Assembly: GCF_003574035.1 (NCBI RefSeq)
Contig: NZ_QWKY01000034.1
Span: 1 to 34,128 of the forward strand
Direction of reading: 5' to 3'
Source: Meiothermus hypogaeus
GTDB lineage: Bacteria; Deinococcota; Deinococci; Deinococcales; Thermaceae
Length of the DNA stretch: 34,128 bases
The notes beneath the pieces are model-generated. The model was not told where the DNA came from. It saw nothing but the letters and a program-made list of their open reading frames with translations, and searched no databases. The translations under genes were made by a program, and so were the position numbers. This document shows, piece by piece, positions 15,533-23,756 of this stretch (its first letter is position 1; each line of letters begins with the position of its first letter).

Positions 15533-16039
15533 ATGGTAGATAGACCGATCCTGATCGCATATGCCACCCGAGGCGGAACGACCCAGGGGGTGGCCGAGGC
15601 CATCGCCAGGGTAATGCGGGAAAAAGGGGCCCTGGTGGAGGTGAGACCGGTAGAACAGATTCGAGATTTGAGCGCCTACCGGGCGGTGGTGCTGGGCAGC
15701 GGGGTGCGCGACGAAAAGTGGCTTCCCGAAGCCATGCACTTTGTGACCGACCACCGGCAAACCCTGGCCAAACTCCCCTTGGTTTACTTTTTGGTGTACA
15801 GCCAGTTGCTCCAGGAATTCCCCCAGCGCATCGAGGAGGTGCTAGGCTACCTGAGCGAGGTGCGCCGCACGGTAGAGCCCCTCGAGGTAGCCATTTTCTC
15901 GCGAGACCAGCAGTCCATGCCCCCCCAGATGCTGGTCAATGCCAGGGCTACCCCGAGGGGCGAATGGAGCGGATGGGAGCCGATCTCGAGCTGGGCCGAG
16001 CGGGTGTACCGACAGCTCGAAAAACAGCCCAGTACGTGA
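15533..16039 (+). CDS. Flavodoxin-domain protein, HemG-like
   Basis: The 168-residue flavodoxin-fold protein has an FMN phosphate loop AYATRGGTTQGVAEAI near residue 9 and the VVLGSGVRDEKW loop. It is most like menaquinone-dependent protoporphyrinogen oxidase (HemG) and related flavodoxin_5 proteins. HemG oxidises protoporphyrinogen IX using quinones, including without oxygen. A role in haem synthesis is possible, but related flavoproteins have unknown partners. CAGGAGG precedes the ATG at 15533. It lies 60 bp after the peptidase-like gene and may be read from box 4. Confidence 0.8.
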   Translation: MVDRPILIAYATRGGTTQGVAEAIARVMREKGALVEVRPVEQIRDLSAYRAVVLGSGVRDEKWLPEAMHFVTDHRQTLAKLPLVYFLVYSQLLQEFPQRIEEVLGYLSEVRRTVEPLEVAIFSRDQQSMPPQMLVNARATPRGEWSGWEPISSWAERVYRQLEKQPST

Positions 16040-16370
16040 AGCACAGCCATTGCTTTCAGGGCATCCTCAGAGCCTATTCAGGGCAGACTCGATTGGCTTT
16101 GTTAGGCTGCTTTTGGGGTTCTCCCCCGAGGCTGCTTATAGGTTGGCTGAGCTTCAGGCCAGGGTAGCTGTGTTGAGCAGGCTTGCCGGAGGAGCACAGC
16201 CATCCCTATCTGGGACGCTAAAGGCAAGGGACGTGTCACCCTGCCCTGGCGGGCTATACTGAAGGTGCCGGATACCGCAACCCGGGCTGTTCGCTCGGGG
16301 CCAGATTTGACCGGGGCTTGAATAACCCGGTGGCTTCGTCTCACTCGGATATTCGGGAAAGGGGGCGGCC
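16040..16370 (+). other. Intergenic region with a possible promoter (TATACT)
   Basis: I see no gene in these 331 bp. TATACT at 16255-16260 with GTGTCA 18 bp upstream is a candidate promoter for the small gene at 16371. GGGG-ttct-CCCC near 16115 is a small hairpin that could end the flavodoxin transcript. An 8-bp direct repeat, GGCTGCTT, brackets this hairpin. Confidence 0.35.
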
Positions 16371-16679
16371 ATGTTCTTCTGGAAGTTCAGCGACGGAACC
16401 ACCGTGTATAGCCATGCACGGGTAGAGGGGGGAAGCCCTTTTGCCAGGCATCTGCGGCAGGAACTGATCAGCCTGGTCTATGGATGTGGCCCTTTGGTCT
16501 GGTTGACGCCGGGGACGCATGCGGTAGAGCTTGACCCATGTTCCGACGAGTTGCTGGCCTTGTGGCTCGAGCAGGAGGCCAGAGGGTATGGCCTTACCAT
16601 CACCGAGACCGATTTTGTCCCCACCCATCCTGCCCTGGTTGGGCCTGCTGGAGGCGGCCGTGGTCAAGTGGCCTGGTAG
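16371..16679 (+). CDS. Small protein of unknown function
   Basis: A 102-residue frame with an AAAGGGGGCGG ribosome site, G/C-third codon use and the local CTCGAG word supports a real gene. The protein starts MFFWKFSDGTTVYSHARV and has one hydrophobic stretch, ELISLVYGCGPLVWLTPG; the last 15 residues are Gly/Pro-rich. I recognise no domain. It sits between the flavodoxin and the Usp leader. Confidence 0.5.
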   Translation: MFFWKFSDGTTVYSHARVEGGSPFARHLRQELISLVYGCGPLVWLTPGTHAVELDPCSDELLALWLEQEARGYGLTITETDFVPTHPALVGPAGGGRGQVAW

Positions 16680-16721
16680 TTACCCGGCCAGCCGAGCTAT
16701 CCCTGGGGACAAACACCCCTT

Positions 16722-16857
16722 GGCAAGGTTGCCACACAGGACTACCCTGAAGATGCAAGGAGGTAAGTCGGCAACGGCTTTCCTTCCTCCCACCTCAGCA
16801 GCCTCTTCCCAAGGGAAAGGTCGCTGAGGTGTTGGTTTGAAGCGAGTGGAGGTGGGT
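16722..16857 (+). ncRNA. Candidate structured leader RNA of the tandem Usp gene
   Basis: GTTGCC (16728-16733) can pair with GGCAAC (16770-16775), enclosing a second stem, GACTACC (16740-16746) with GGTAAGTC (16762-16769). The same GTTGCC can instead join a local hairpin, GGCA-aggt-TGCC (16722-16733). Downstream, CACCTCAGC (16791-16799) pairs perfectly with GCTGAGGTG (16823-16831), while the overlapping CCCACCTC (16789-16796) is perfectly complementary to the ribosome site GAGGTGGG (16849-16856). These exclusive pairings look like a translational switch. It does not match the riboswitch classes I know. Confidence 0.45.
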
Positions 16858-17832
16858 ATGTATCAACGCATTCTGTTGCCCATAGATGGCTCACCCCCCA
16901 GCGAGCACGCGGCGGCAGTGGGGCTGGCTCTGGCCAAGCGCCTGGGGGCCTCGGTGGTGCTGGTGCATGTCATTGAGCCGCAGCGCTACCGCGAGCTGCG
17001 CGATGTGCAGGAGGCCCTCGAGCGGGCCCGTACGGTGGGTCGGGCTTTGCTCGAGCAGTGGGAGCGTAAGGCCAGCCGCGCCCAGGTGGCCTGTGCTACC
17101 CAGCTCACCAGCACCGAACCCGAGAGCAGGCCCGGCGTGGCCGAGGCCCTGGTGGATGCCGGGGTAGCCCATGGCTGCGACCTGGTGGTGATGGGTACGC
17201 ACGGCCGCACGGGGCTGCCCCGCGTTTTGCTGGGCAGCGTGGCCGAGCGGATGGCCCGGCTGGCCCCCGTACCGCTTTTGTTGGTGCGGGGGGACGATAC
17301 CAAACCCACCCTGTTCAAACGCATTCTGGTGGCCATTGACGGCAGCTCTTGCAGCGATCTGGCCCTGCAACATGCCGACGAACTGGCTGGGGCACTGAAG
17401 GCCCGGCTCTTGGTGGTCTATGTGGTGCCCGACCTATCCCAGCTCTATGTGAGTGCGGGACGGGCCTGGATGTTTACCGACCCGGCCCAGCTCCAGGCCC
17501 AACTGGCCCAGGAACAGGCCCACCTGCGCGAGCAGGGCGAGTTCATTTTGCGAGAAGCCGCCCAACGCTGCAAACACGCCCGCGTACACACCGTGCTGCG
17601 CGAGGCCGACCGGCACCTGATTGGCGAGCGCATCCGCGAGGTAGCCGAGGAAGAGAAGGCCGAGCTGATCGTGATGGGCACCCACGGACGTACTGGGCTA
17701 CGCAAGTTCTTGCTGGGTAGCGTGGCCGAGGATGTGGCCCAGCAGGCCCGCCAGCCCATTCTGCTGGTGCGCAACCCGGCGGCCCTGACCCATCCCGACG
17801 AGACCCACCTGCCCCCGCCGGGGGAGCGCTAA
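16858..17832 (+). CDS. Tandem universal stress protein (two Usp domains)
   Basis: The 324-residue cytosolic protein has two complete Usp domains. Each begins with the strand and Asp loop (RILLPIDGSPPS; RILVAIDGSSCS) and ends with the ATP-binding signature (MGTHGRTGLPRVLLGSVAE; MGTHGRTGLRKFLLGSVAE). Such proteins bind ATP and help cells survive starvation, oxygen lack or oxidative stress, by mechanisms mostly unknown. The ATG at 16858 has GGAGGTGGG; the frame open to 16837 adds seven residues and has no ribosome site. The upstream region is a candidate structured leader. A Usp and a CBS gene follow closely. Confidence 0.93.
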   Translation: MYQRILLPIDGSPPSEHAAAVGLALAKRLGASVVLVHVIEPQRYRELRDVQEALERARTVGRALLEQWERKASRAQVACATQLTSTEPESRPGVAEALVDAGVAHGCDLVVMGTHGRTGLPRVLLGSVAERMARLAPVPLLLVRGDDTKPTLFKRILVAIDGSSCSDLALQHADELAGALKARLLVVYVVPDLSQLYVSAGRAWMFTDPAQLQAQLAQEQAHLREQGEFILREAAQRCKHARVHTVLREADRHLIGERIREVAEEEKAELIVMGTHGRTGLRKFLLGSVAEDVAQQARQPILLVRNPAALTHPDETHLPPPGER

Positions 17833-17880
17833 GTGACCCTGTAGCAAAGCTGCTCATAAAAGAGCCAACGAGGAGGAGCT

Positions 17881-18330
17881 ATGTATAACCGGATTCTGAT
17901 TCCCACCGATGGAAGCGCCCCCAGCGAGGCCGCGGTCAAGGCGGGCCTCGAGCTGGCCAAAAGCCTGGGGGCCGAAGCGACCTTGCTTTATGTGGTGGAG
18001 CCGGTGGTAGCCCGTATGCTGATTGGGCCCGAGACCATTCCCTACTACCCCGAGCTGTCGCGTGACCTCGAGGTAGCAGGCAAGCAAGCCCTGGAGCGGG
18101 CCGAGGGGTTTGCCCAGTACCTGGGGGTTCCGGTCAGGACCGAGCTCAAGCAGGGCAACGCAGCCCAGGTTATTGTGGAGGAGGCTGCCCTTCACGACCT
18201 GGTGGTGATGGGCACCCACGGGCGCAGTGGGCTGGATCGACTCCTGCTCGGCTCAGTGACCCAGAAGGTCTTGCAACGCTGCCCCAGGCCGGTGCTGGTG
18301 GTGCGCTTGAGCGAGCCACACCACCCGTAA
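17881..18330 (+). CDS. Universal stress protein (single domain)
   Basis: The 149-residue Usp starts MYNRILIPTDGSAPS and has an intact ATP signature MGTHGRSGLDRLLLGSV near residue 109. It should form a cytosolic dimer. GAGGAGGAG precedes the ATG. It lies 48 bp after the tandem Usp and 9 bp before the CBS gene, probably one transcript. Confidence 0.95.
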   Translation: MYNRILIPTDGSAPSEAAVKAGLELAKSLGAEATLLYVVEPVVARMLIGPETIPYYPELSRDLEVAGKQALERAEGFAQYLGVPVRTELKQGNAAQVIVEEAALHDLVVMGTHGRSGLDRLLLGSVTQKVLQRCPRPVLVVRLSEPHHP

Positions 18331-18339
18331 GGGACTGCT

Positions 18340-18798
18340 ATGAAAGCCAAGCAGATCATGGCCAGGCCCATTGTGGCCGTCTCGCCCAAGACGCCGTTGG
18401 TGGAGGTGGCCCAGAAAATGCTCGAGCACCACATTGGCTCCGCGCTGGTGGTGGATGACAAAGGCCAGCTGGTGGGCATCATCACCCAGGGCGATTTTTG
18501 CCGCCACCCGGGGCGTATGGTGCCTTTTTCCCTGTTCGAGAGTGCTAATGTGCTGGCCAACTGGCTCTACCCCGATCAGGTCGAGAAAGTCTATCAAGCA
18601 GCCCGCAACCTGCGGGCCCAGGACATCATGCGCAGCCCGGTGGTCACGGTCTCGCCCGAGGCTTCGCTAAAGCGAGTGCTGGCCCTGATGCTCGAGCACG
18701 ATGTCAACCGCATCCCGGTAGTGCGCGGGGGTAAAGTGGTGGGCATTATTTCGCGCTACGATTTGCTCAAATGGATGATGCAAGCGCAAACTGATTAG
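18340..18798 (+). CDS. CBS-domain pair protein
   Basis: The 152-residue protein consists of two CBS motifs (about 8-55 and 92-145) forming one Bateman module that binds adenosine nucleotides. Signatures include HHIGSALVVDDKGQLVGIITQGDF and HDVNRIPVVRGGKVVGIISRYDLL. It has no enzyme domain, so it is likely an energy-charge sensor acting on a partner protein. Stand-alone CBS proteins accompany Usp genes in hypoxia regulons, for example Hrp1 in Mycobacterium. It lies 9 bp after the Usp. Confidence 0.92.
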   Translation: MKAKQIMARPIVAVSPKTPLVEVAQKMLEHHIGSALVVDDKGQLVGIITQGDFCRHPGRMVPFSLFESANVLANWLYPDQVEKVYQAARNLRAQDIMRSPVVTVSPEASLKRVLALMLEHDVNRIPVVRGGKVVGIISRYDLLKWMMQAQTD

Positions 18799-18833
18799 AT
18801 AGAGGCCCTGCCCACCGTGGGCGCATGTGTGTG

Positions 18834-18919
18834 GGTACGCGCGGTTCACAAAAGCACAGAAGTCTGCTTCGGCAGCCAGCAACCGATGCTACAGGGGCGT
18901 ACCTTGTGAAAGGAGGTAT
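18834..18919 (+). ncRNA. Candidate structured leader of the eRF1-like gene
   Basis: Two perfect 7-nt complementarities interleave: GGTACGC (18834-18840) with GCGTACC (18897-18903), and TTCACAA (18845-18851) with TTGTGAA (18904-18910), the latter directly abutting the ribosome site AGGAGG. A third option, TACCT (18900-18904) with AGGTA (18914-18918), would bury that site. A CTGC-TTCG-GCAG tetraloop hairpin sits between. The 4-nt connector makes simultaneous stacked pairing unlikely, so these look like alternatives. Confidence 0.42.
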
Positions 18920-20083
18920 ATGCTCAACAAAGCGCAAATCACCTATCTCCAGGAGGCCATCGCACCGCATCCGGCCCCGCTGCTCTCCTTGTACCTCGAT
19001 GTGAACCTGGCCAACCCCGACAATAGCGGCAAGGCCTACGTGCTGCGGGCCAAGGAAGCCCTCGAGCGCCTCGAGGTGCCGTCGGCCCTTAGCAAAAAAG
19101 TGCTCGAGCGCCTGCAGCACTACATCCCCCAGGGCCGTACCCGGGCGCTCTTTGTGGCCGAAGATTTGTTTGAAGACTACCACCTGCAGGTCGAGCTGCC
19201 CCTGCTCGAGCCCCGCGCGGGGGTGGAAGCCCACTGGGGGCCGCCTTACCTGGCCCCGCTGCTCTTTGCCCTCGAGGAGTACCAGCGCTACGGCGTGGTA
19301 CACATGGATCAGGAGCGCCTGCGGCTATTCGAGGTATTCCTGGGCGAGATTGAAGAGGTGGCCGATGCCTTCCGGCTCCTGGACACCCACAACTGGCGTT
19401 ACCTGGGCGAAGACCGCACCGGCACGCCCGGACGCAGCGCCGCACCGGCTACCAGTGACGTGGGCGTGGCGGCGCGGGGCGGTTCGGGCAAAGATCATTT
19501 TCGGCGGCGGGTGGACGAGTGGAGCCAGCGCTTCTTTCGTGAGGCCGGTGTCATTCTGCAACAGCAGATGGCCCAGCGCGGCCTGGAGCGGCTGATTTTG
19601 CTGGGGGTGCCCGAGGAAGCCCGGCAAGCCCTCCCCAGGCCGGTAGCCGAAAAAGTGGTGGCCCTGCTGCCCCCGCTACACACCGCTACCCCCAGTCCGG
19701 CGGAGGTGCTCAAAACCGTCTCGGCGACCATCGAAGCAGTGGAGCGACGGGAAGAGGAAGCCCTGCTCTCGCAGGCGCGGGAGAAAGGGGTGGGGGGCCT
19801 CGAGCAGGTGCTGAGCCTCTTGCAGGAGGGGCGCTTGCAATACGTGCTGGTGCCCTGGCACCTGCAGGAAAAAGCCTGGCGCTCTGGCGATGGCTGGGTT
19901 GGCAGCAGCTTCCAGGCCGCCCAGGCCCACAGCCCCGGCCAGCCGGTAGAGGAAGTCGAGCTCAAGCGGGTCTTGCCCGAGCTGGCCGCCCACTATGGCA
20001 CCAAGCTCGAGTTTGTGCATGCCGAAGTCGCAGAGCGCTTGCAGCAGGAGCTGGGCGGTCTGGCCGGTATGCCCCGCTGGTAA
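18920..20083 (+). CDS. Bacterial eRF1-like (baeRF / VLRF1-related) protein
   Basis: The 387-residue protein resembles bacterial archaeo-eukaryotic release-factor-like families. It has an N-terminal alpha/beta domain (LLSLYLDVNLANPDNSG), a central region with YGVVHMDQERLRLFEVFLGEIEE (the baeRF signature for the RNase-H-like middle domain), a basic helical insert, and a C-terminal L7Ae-like region (LQYVLVPWHLQEKAW). Such proteins are suspected to act on stalled ribosomes or on hibernation, without biochemical proof here. The ATG at 18920 with AAAGGAGG is chosen over the frame open to 18827. The TAA stop lies inside the first half-site of box 5. It follows Usp and CBS genes. Confidence 0.75.
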   Translation: MLNKAQITYLQEAIAPHPAPLLSLYLDVNLANPDNSGKAYVLRAKEALERLEVPSALSKKVLERLQHYIPQGRTRALFVAEDLFEDYHLQVELPLLEPRAGVEAHWGPPYLAPLLFALEEYQRYGVVHMDQERLRLFEVFLGEIEEVADAFRLLDTHNWRYLGEDRTGTPGRSAAPATSDVGVAARGGSGKDHFRRRVDEWSQRFFREAGVILQQQMAQRGLERLILLGVPEEARQALPRPVAEKVVALLPPLHTATPSPAEVLKTVSATIEAVERREEEALLSQAREKGVGGLEQVLSLLQEGRLQYVLVPWHLQEKAWRSGDGWVGSSFQAAQAHSPGQPVEEVELKRVLPELAAHYGTKLEFVHAEVAERLQQELGGLAGMPRW

Positions 20084-20111
20084 TCCTCTGGTAATGGCCA
20101 GAAGCTAGCCT
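20079..20111 (+). promoter_or_regulatory. GGTAAT direct-repeat promoter (box 5), ABC ATPase
   Basis: GGTAAT occurs at 20079-20084 and 20090-20095, and the -10 TAGCCT lies at 20106-20111. The predicted start near 20118 leaves a leader of about 13 nt containing the ribosome site. The stop codon of the eRF1-like gene (20081-20083) is part of the first half-site. Confidence 0.75.
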
Positions 20112-20130
20112 GAGGGTAAGGAGGGTAGCC

Positions 20131-21681
20131 ATGACCAAGCCCATGGTTCCCACAGCAGAGGCTAGGCCCACCCAGCGCAATGCCCTCGAGATGCGGGGTA
20201 TTTCCAAGCGCTTTCCGCTGGTACAGGCCAACCAGAATGTGGATTTCTCGGTACGCTGGGGCGAGGTACACGCCCTGGTCGGCGAAAACGGCGCCGGTAA
20301 ATCCACCCTGATGAAAATTCTCTACGGCATCCAGCGCCCCGATGCGGGGGAGATCTGGATTGATGGAGAGAAGCGAATCCTCCGCGACCCCCACGACGCC
20401 ATTGCCCTGGGGATTGGAATGGTGCACCAAAACTTCACCCTGGTGGAGCCTTTTAGTGTGCTGGAGAACGTGATTCTGGGGCACGAACCCACCGCTCCAC
20501 TAGGTCTGGATATGGCCGAGGCGCGCCGCCGGGTAGAGGCCCTGGTGCGGCAGTTTGAATTTCAGCTCGACCTCGACCGCCGGGTGGAGGATTTGCCGGT
20601 GGGGTTGCGGCAAAAAGTGGAGATCCTCAAGGCCTTGTACCGGCAGGCCCGCATCCTGATTCTGGACGAACCCACCGCTGTGCTCACCCCGCAGGAGACC
20701 GACGACCTCTTCCGCTTTCTGCGGGAGTATGCAGCCCAGGGCAACGCAGCGGTTTTTATCTCGCACAAGCTGCTCGAGGTCATCCAGGTCTCCGACCGTA
20801 TCTCGGTCATGCGCGATGGCCGCATGATCGGCACCATTCCCACCCCAGGGGCCACCCTGCCCCAGATCGCCCGGATGATGGTGGGGCGCGAGGTGGAGCT
20901 CAGGGTGGAAAAAGGCCCGGCCCATCCCGGCGAGGCGGTGCTCGAGGTCGCTCACCTGACGGTGGCCCAGGCCAGAGAAAAACCCTTGGTGCGGGATGTG
21001 AGCTTTGCGGTGCGGGCCGGCGAGATTGTGGGCATCGCTGGGGTGCAGGGCAACGGCCAATCCGAGCTGGTCGAGGCCCTGACCGGGCTGCGGCCCTACA
21101 CCGGCGAGGTGCGCTTTTTGGGCCGCTCGCTCGACCACGGCGACCCCCGCAGGGTGCGGCGGGCGGGGGTTTCGCACATCCCCGAAGACCGCAACCAGCG
21201 GGGGTTGGTGATGGGCTTTACCAGCGCCGAGAACCTGATCCTGGGCGACCACAACCAGCCTCCCTACGCTGGGCCCTGGGGTTTTTTGAACCAGGAGGTG
21301 ATAGAACGAACTGCTAGCCAGCGCATCGAGGCCTTCGATATCCGGCCCCGCTCCACCACCCTGAGCGCCGACCGCTTCTCGGGGGGCAACGCCCAGAAAA
21401 TCATCGTGGCCCGCGAGCTATCCCGTAACCCCCGGCTCCTGATTGCAGCCCAGCCCACCCGGGGCATTGACATTGGCGCGACCGAGTTTGTGCACGAGCA
21501 AATCATCCGGGCCAGAGACCGGGGTGTGGCGGTGCTCCTGGTCAGCGCCGACCTGGGAGAGATTATGGTCCTGTCGGATCGCATCCTGGTGATGTATGAA
21601 GGGCAGATTGTGGGCGAACTGCCCGCCCAGGAGGCCACCGAAGAGAAGCTGGGCCTGCTGATGGCTGGGGTGAAAGCCTAG
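20131..21681 (+). CDS. Two-domain ABC transporter ATPase, nucleoside/sugar (NupO/RbsA-like) type
   Basis: The 516-residue protein has two ABC ATPase domains. The first has Walker [10 protein letters not shown], signature [11 protein letters not shown] and Walker [12 protein letters not shown]. The second has a degenerate Walker A ([10 protein letters not shown], Gln replacing Lys), signature FSGGNAQKI and [11 protein letters not shown], as is usual in purine-nucleoside (BMP-type) importers. It would power import of nucleosides or sugars, but no permease or binding-protein gene lies beside it, so it must pair with components elsewhere. GGAGGG precedes the ATG. It is monocistronic under box 5. 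Confidence 0.9.
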   Translation: MTKPMVPTAEARPTQRNALEMRGISKRFPLVQANQNVDFSVRWGEVHALVGENGAGKSTLMKILYGIQRPDAGEIWIDGEKRILRDPHDAIALGIGMVHQNFTLVEPFSVLENVILGHEPTAPLGLDMAEARRRVEALVRQFEFQLDLDRRVEDLPVGLRQKVEILKALYRQARILILDEPTAVLTPQETDDLFRFLREYAAQGNAAVFISHKLLEVIQVSDRISVMRDGRMIGTIPTPGATLPQIARMMVGREVELRVEKGPAHPGEAVLEVAHLTVAQAREKPLVRDVSFAVRAGEIVGIAGVQGNGQSELVEALTGLRPYTGEVRFLGRSLDHGDPRRVRRAGVSHIPEDRNQRGLVMGFTSAENLILGDHNQPPYAGPWGFLNQEVIERTASQRIEAFDIRPRSTTLSADRFSGGNAQKIIVARELSRNPRLLIAAQPTRGIDIGATEFVHEQIIRARDRGVAVLLVSADLGEIMVLSDRILVMYEGQIVGELPAQEATEEKLGLLMAGVKA

Positions 21682-21698
21682 TAGCGGCCCCTTGAATA

Positions 21699-21729
21699 CC
21701 CGCTTTGCGGGGTGGCTAAGATGCCCCGC
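21699..21729. terminator. Competing hairpins between convergent genes
   Basis: CCCGC-ttt-GCGGG (21699-21711) and GCGGGG (21707-21712) with CCCCGC (21724-21729) share the middle arm. They lie in the 65-bp gap between the ABC ATPase and the convergent ZIP gene and can serve as terminators in either direction, although no long U-tract follows. Confidence 0.4.
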
Positions 21730-21746
21730 TTGGCCTGAAATGTCTT

Positions 21747-22547
21747 TTATCCCAGGGCTACGTCCAGGGCCATCATCACCACAAAACCCAGCATCAGCGC
21801 CAGGGTGGCCAGGTCGGTGTTGCCGCTTTGCTGCATCTCGGGCACCACTTCCTCCACCACCACAAAAATCATGGCCCCTGCGGCAAAGCTCAGGGCATAA
21901 GGGAGCAGGGGCTGGGCTATCAGTACAAATGCTGCGCCCAGCACCCCGGCTGGAATTTCAACGGTGGCCGAAAGCTGACCAAACCAGAAGCTCTTAAAGG
22001 GCGAGAGCCCCTCGCGCCGCAGCGGCATGGCCACGGCCAAACCTTCGGGGAAGTTCTGGAGTCCGATGCCAATCGCCAGGGCAATGGCCCCCCCCAGGGT
22101 GGCCTCGGGAATGCCATAGGCGACCGCCCCAAATGCCACCCCCACGGCCAGCCCTTCGGGGATGTTGTGCAAGGTGATGGCCAGCACCAACAAAATGCTG
22201 CGGTGCCAGCGGGTTTTGGGGCCTTCGGCGCCCTCGGTGGGCTCCTTGAGGTGCAGGTGCGGCAAAATTTTGTCGGCGCTCCATACGAAAGCCCCGCCCA
22301 GTAGAAAACCTATGGCCACCGGGAGCCACTGGCCTTGGGTCATTTCCAGGGCGGGGGCCAGCAGCGACCAGTAACTGGCCGCCAGCATCACTCCACCGGC
22401 CAAGCCCAACAGGGCATCCAGCAGACGAGGGCTGACCTCCCTGGTTACAAAAACCGTTGTGGCCCCTAGCGCCGTGATGCCCCAGGTGAACCCGGTCGCC
22501 AGCAGGGCCTGTTGAAGGGGGGATAGGGTTTCCAGCCAGTGCAACAT
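21747..22547 (-). CDS. ZIP-family metal transporter
   Basis: The 266-residue membrane protein has about eight helices. The two metal-site helices are clear: [20 protein letters not shown] and [18 protein letters not shown], the HNxPEG and QNxPEG pair of bacterial ZupT/GufA-like ZIP proteins that import zinc or other divalent metals. A cytosolic loop with His ([20 protein letters not shown]) is the usual variable region. It follows the VanW gene by 9 bp, so both should be read from the box-6 promoter; this puts metal uptake in the same regulon as the cation ATPases. Confidence 0.92.
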   Translation of the reverse strand: MLHWLETLSPLQQALLATGFTWGITALGATTVFVTREVSPRLLDALLGLAGGVMLAASYWSLLAPALEMTQGQWLPVAIGFLLGGAFVWSADKILPHLHLKEPTEGAEGPKTRWHRSILLVLAITLHNIPEGLAVGVAFGAVAYGIPEATLGGAIALAIGIGLQNFPEGLAVAMPLRREGLSPFKSFWFGQLSATVEIPAGVLGAAFVLIAQPLLPYALSFAAGAMIFVVVEEVVPEMQQSGNTDLATLALMLGFVVMMALDVALG

Positions 22548-22556
22548 GCCATTCCT

Positions 22557-23624
22557 TTAGCGCCGGGGGCCTACCAGATACACCGCCCCCCAGGCCTTGT
22601 AGCGGCTCTCGAGCACATCCTGCCGCACGGCCCCGCTTTGCAGCCGAACCGTTCGGTAAACCCGTACCAGCGCCCCCTCAGCGGCAAAATCAATCTGTCG
22701 GCGGTAGCCGGGGGGCAGGGTGGCATCGTAGATGTAGCGGGTGGGTAGGGGAGGGGTGCGCCAGAGTATCACCGGCCCCCGCCAGGTGACTTCGCGGTCT
22801 TTGGTTCCAAAGAAGCGGAAGGTCAGGTTCTGGCCCTGGATGGAGGTCTGGATCAGCAGGTAGCCAGGGGTGTCGTTTTTGAAGCGCAAATCCTTGGGCG
22901 GGGCGGTGGTGGCGTCGAGGCCGGTGGGTTTGTAGTAGCCCACCTGATAGCTGTGGGGGTGGCGCTCCACGATGGGCAAGCTGCTAAAATAGGCCGCCCG
23001 GAAGAGCGTGGTGCAGACCTGGCAGACCCCACCCCCCACATCCCATACGGTCTGGTCACCCCGAATCACCCAGGCTTTCTGGTAGCCGGTAGCGGGCGTG
23101 ACCGGCCCCAGGGCTCGGTTGAACGAAAACACTGTGCCGGGAGGTATTTGAACGCCATCGAAGCGGGAGGAAGCCAGCCGGATGTTGTGAACCCGGCTGG
23201 GCGGCGAACCCGCAAAGTTGGTGGTTCCCTCGCCCACCAGCTCCACGATGCCGCGCTCGAGTAGGTCGTGCACGCTGGGCCTCGGCTGCTCCACCGTCAC
23301 GGGCAGCACAAAAGAGGGCTTGCTCGCCTCGAGCGCAGCCCGGTAGGTCAATCGCACCGCTTCGGTGTCAAAGCGGTACCCCAGTTTCTGCACCGCAATC
23401 CAGCCCTTCTGGGGGTCGAGGATAAAACGCGCCGGGCGTGCCGGGCGGCTCAGTTGGCCGATTAGCTGCTCCAGCGCGGCCTCGCTTGGGACAGGGTAGC
23501 GCCGGGTTCCGATGTACTCCACCACGCTTCCCTTTTCCAGCACCTGTTCCCGTACCACCCAGACCGCCTCTGGGCCGGCCCAGGCCAGCGAGAGCAAGCT
23601 AAGTAGAGCGATGAGTGCACGCAT
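22557..23624 (-). CDS. Secreted VanW-family protein
   Basis: The 355-residue protein has a signal peptide (MRALIALLSLLSLAWAGPEA). An N-terminal region holds a possible peptidoglycan-binding-like fold, followed by a VanW domain with FSFNRALGPVTPATGYQKAW, GGGVCQVCTTLFRAA (usual Ser replaced by Cys), ERHPHSYQVGYY, GLDATTAPPKDLRFKN. VanW proteins act at the cell wall but their reaction is unknown. The ATG at 23624 has AGAGGGAA and a leader of about 29 nt; an in-frame ATG at 23648 would be nearly leaderless. It is divergent from the MsmX-like ABC gene. Confidence 0.88.
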   Translation of the reverse strand: MRALIALLSLLSLAWAGPEAVWVVREQVLEKGSVVEYIGTRRYPVPSEAALEQLIGQLSRPARPARFILDPQKGWIAVQKLGYRFDTEAVRLTYRAALEASKPSFVLPVTVEQPRPSVHDLLERGIVELVGEGTTNFAGSPPSRVHNIRLASSRFDGVQIPPGTVFSFNRALGPVTPATGYQKAWVIRGDQTVWDVGGGVCQVCTTLFRAAYFSSLPIVERHPHSYQVGYYKPTGLDATTAPPKDLRFKNDTPGYLLIQTSIQGQNLTFRFFGTKDREVTWRGPVILWRTPPLPTRYIYDATLPPGYRRQIDFAAEGALVRVYRTVRLQSGAVRQDVLESRYKAWGAVYLVGPRR

Positions 23625-23659
23625 GATTCCCTCTGAGCCAACCTCCATTGCTCACCCCC

Positions 23660-23692
23660 AGGCTAGCTTGCAGGGATTACCAGGGCATTACC
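23660..23692 (-). promoter_or_regulatory. GGTAAT direct-repeat promoter (box 6), VanW-ZIP operon
   Basis: On the minus strand GGTAAT lies at 23692 to 23687 and 23681 to 23676, and the -10 TAGCCT at 23665 to 23660. Spacings are identical to the plus-strand boxes. It is back to back with box 7; the two first half-sites are separated by 11 bp. Confidence 0.75.
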
Positions 23693-23703
23693 CCATTTAG
23701 GGC

Positions 23704-23736
23704 GGTAATCACCTGGTAATGCCCGCTCACTAGGGT
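23704..23736 (+). promoter_or_regulatory. GGTAAT direct-repeat promoter (box 7), ABC ATPase to TrkA operon
   Basis: GGTAAT occurs at 23704-23709 and 23715-23720, and the -10 TAGGGT lies at 23731-23736. The predicted start is near 23743, about 14 nt before the ATG, with a GGAGGGGG ribosome site between. It drives the four-gene ion-transport operon. Confidence 0.75.
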
Positions 23737-23756
23737 GAGCACTGGAGGGGGTGGTT

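Noticed and set aside
16680-16857. Known riboswitch classes (c-di-AMP ydaO, c-di-GMP, Mn2+, cobalamin, glycine, fluoride) for the Usp leader
   Set aside because: I could not find their conserved core words in the sequence, so it is listed only as a candidate structured leader.
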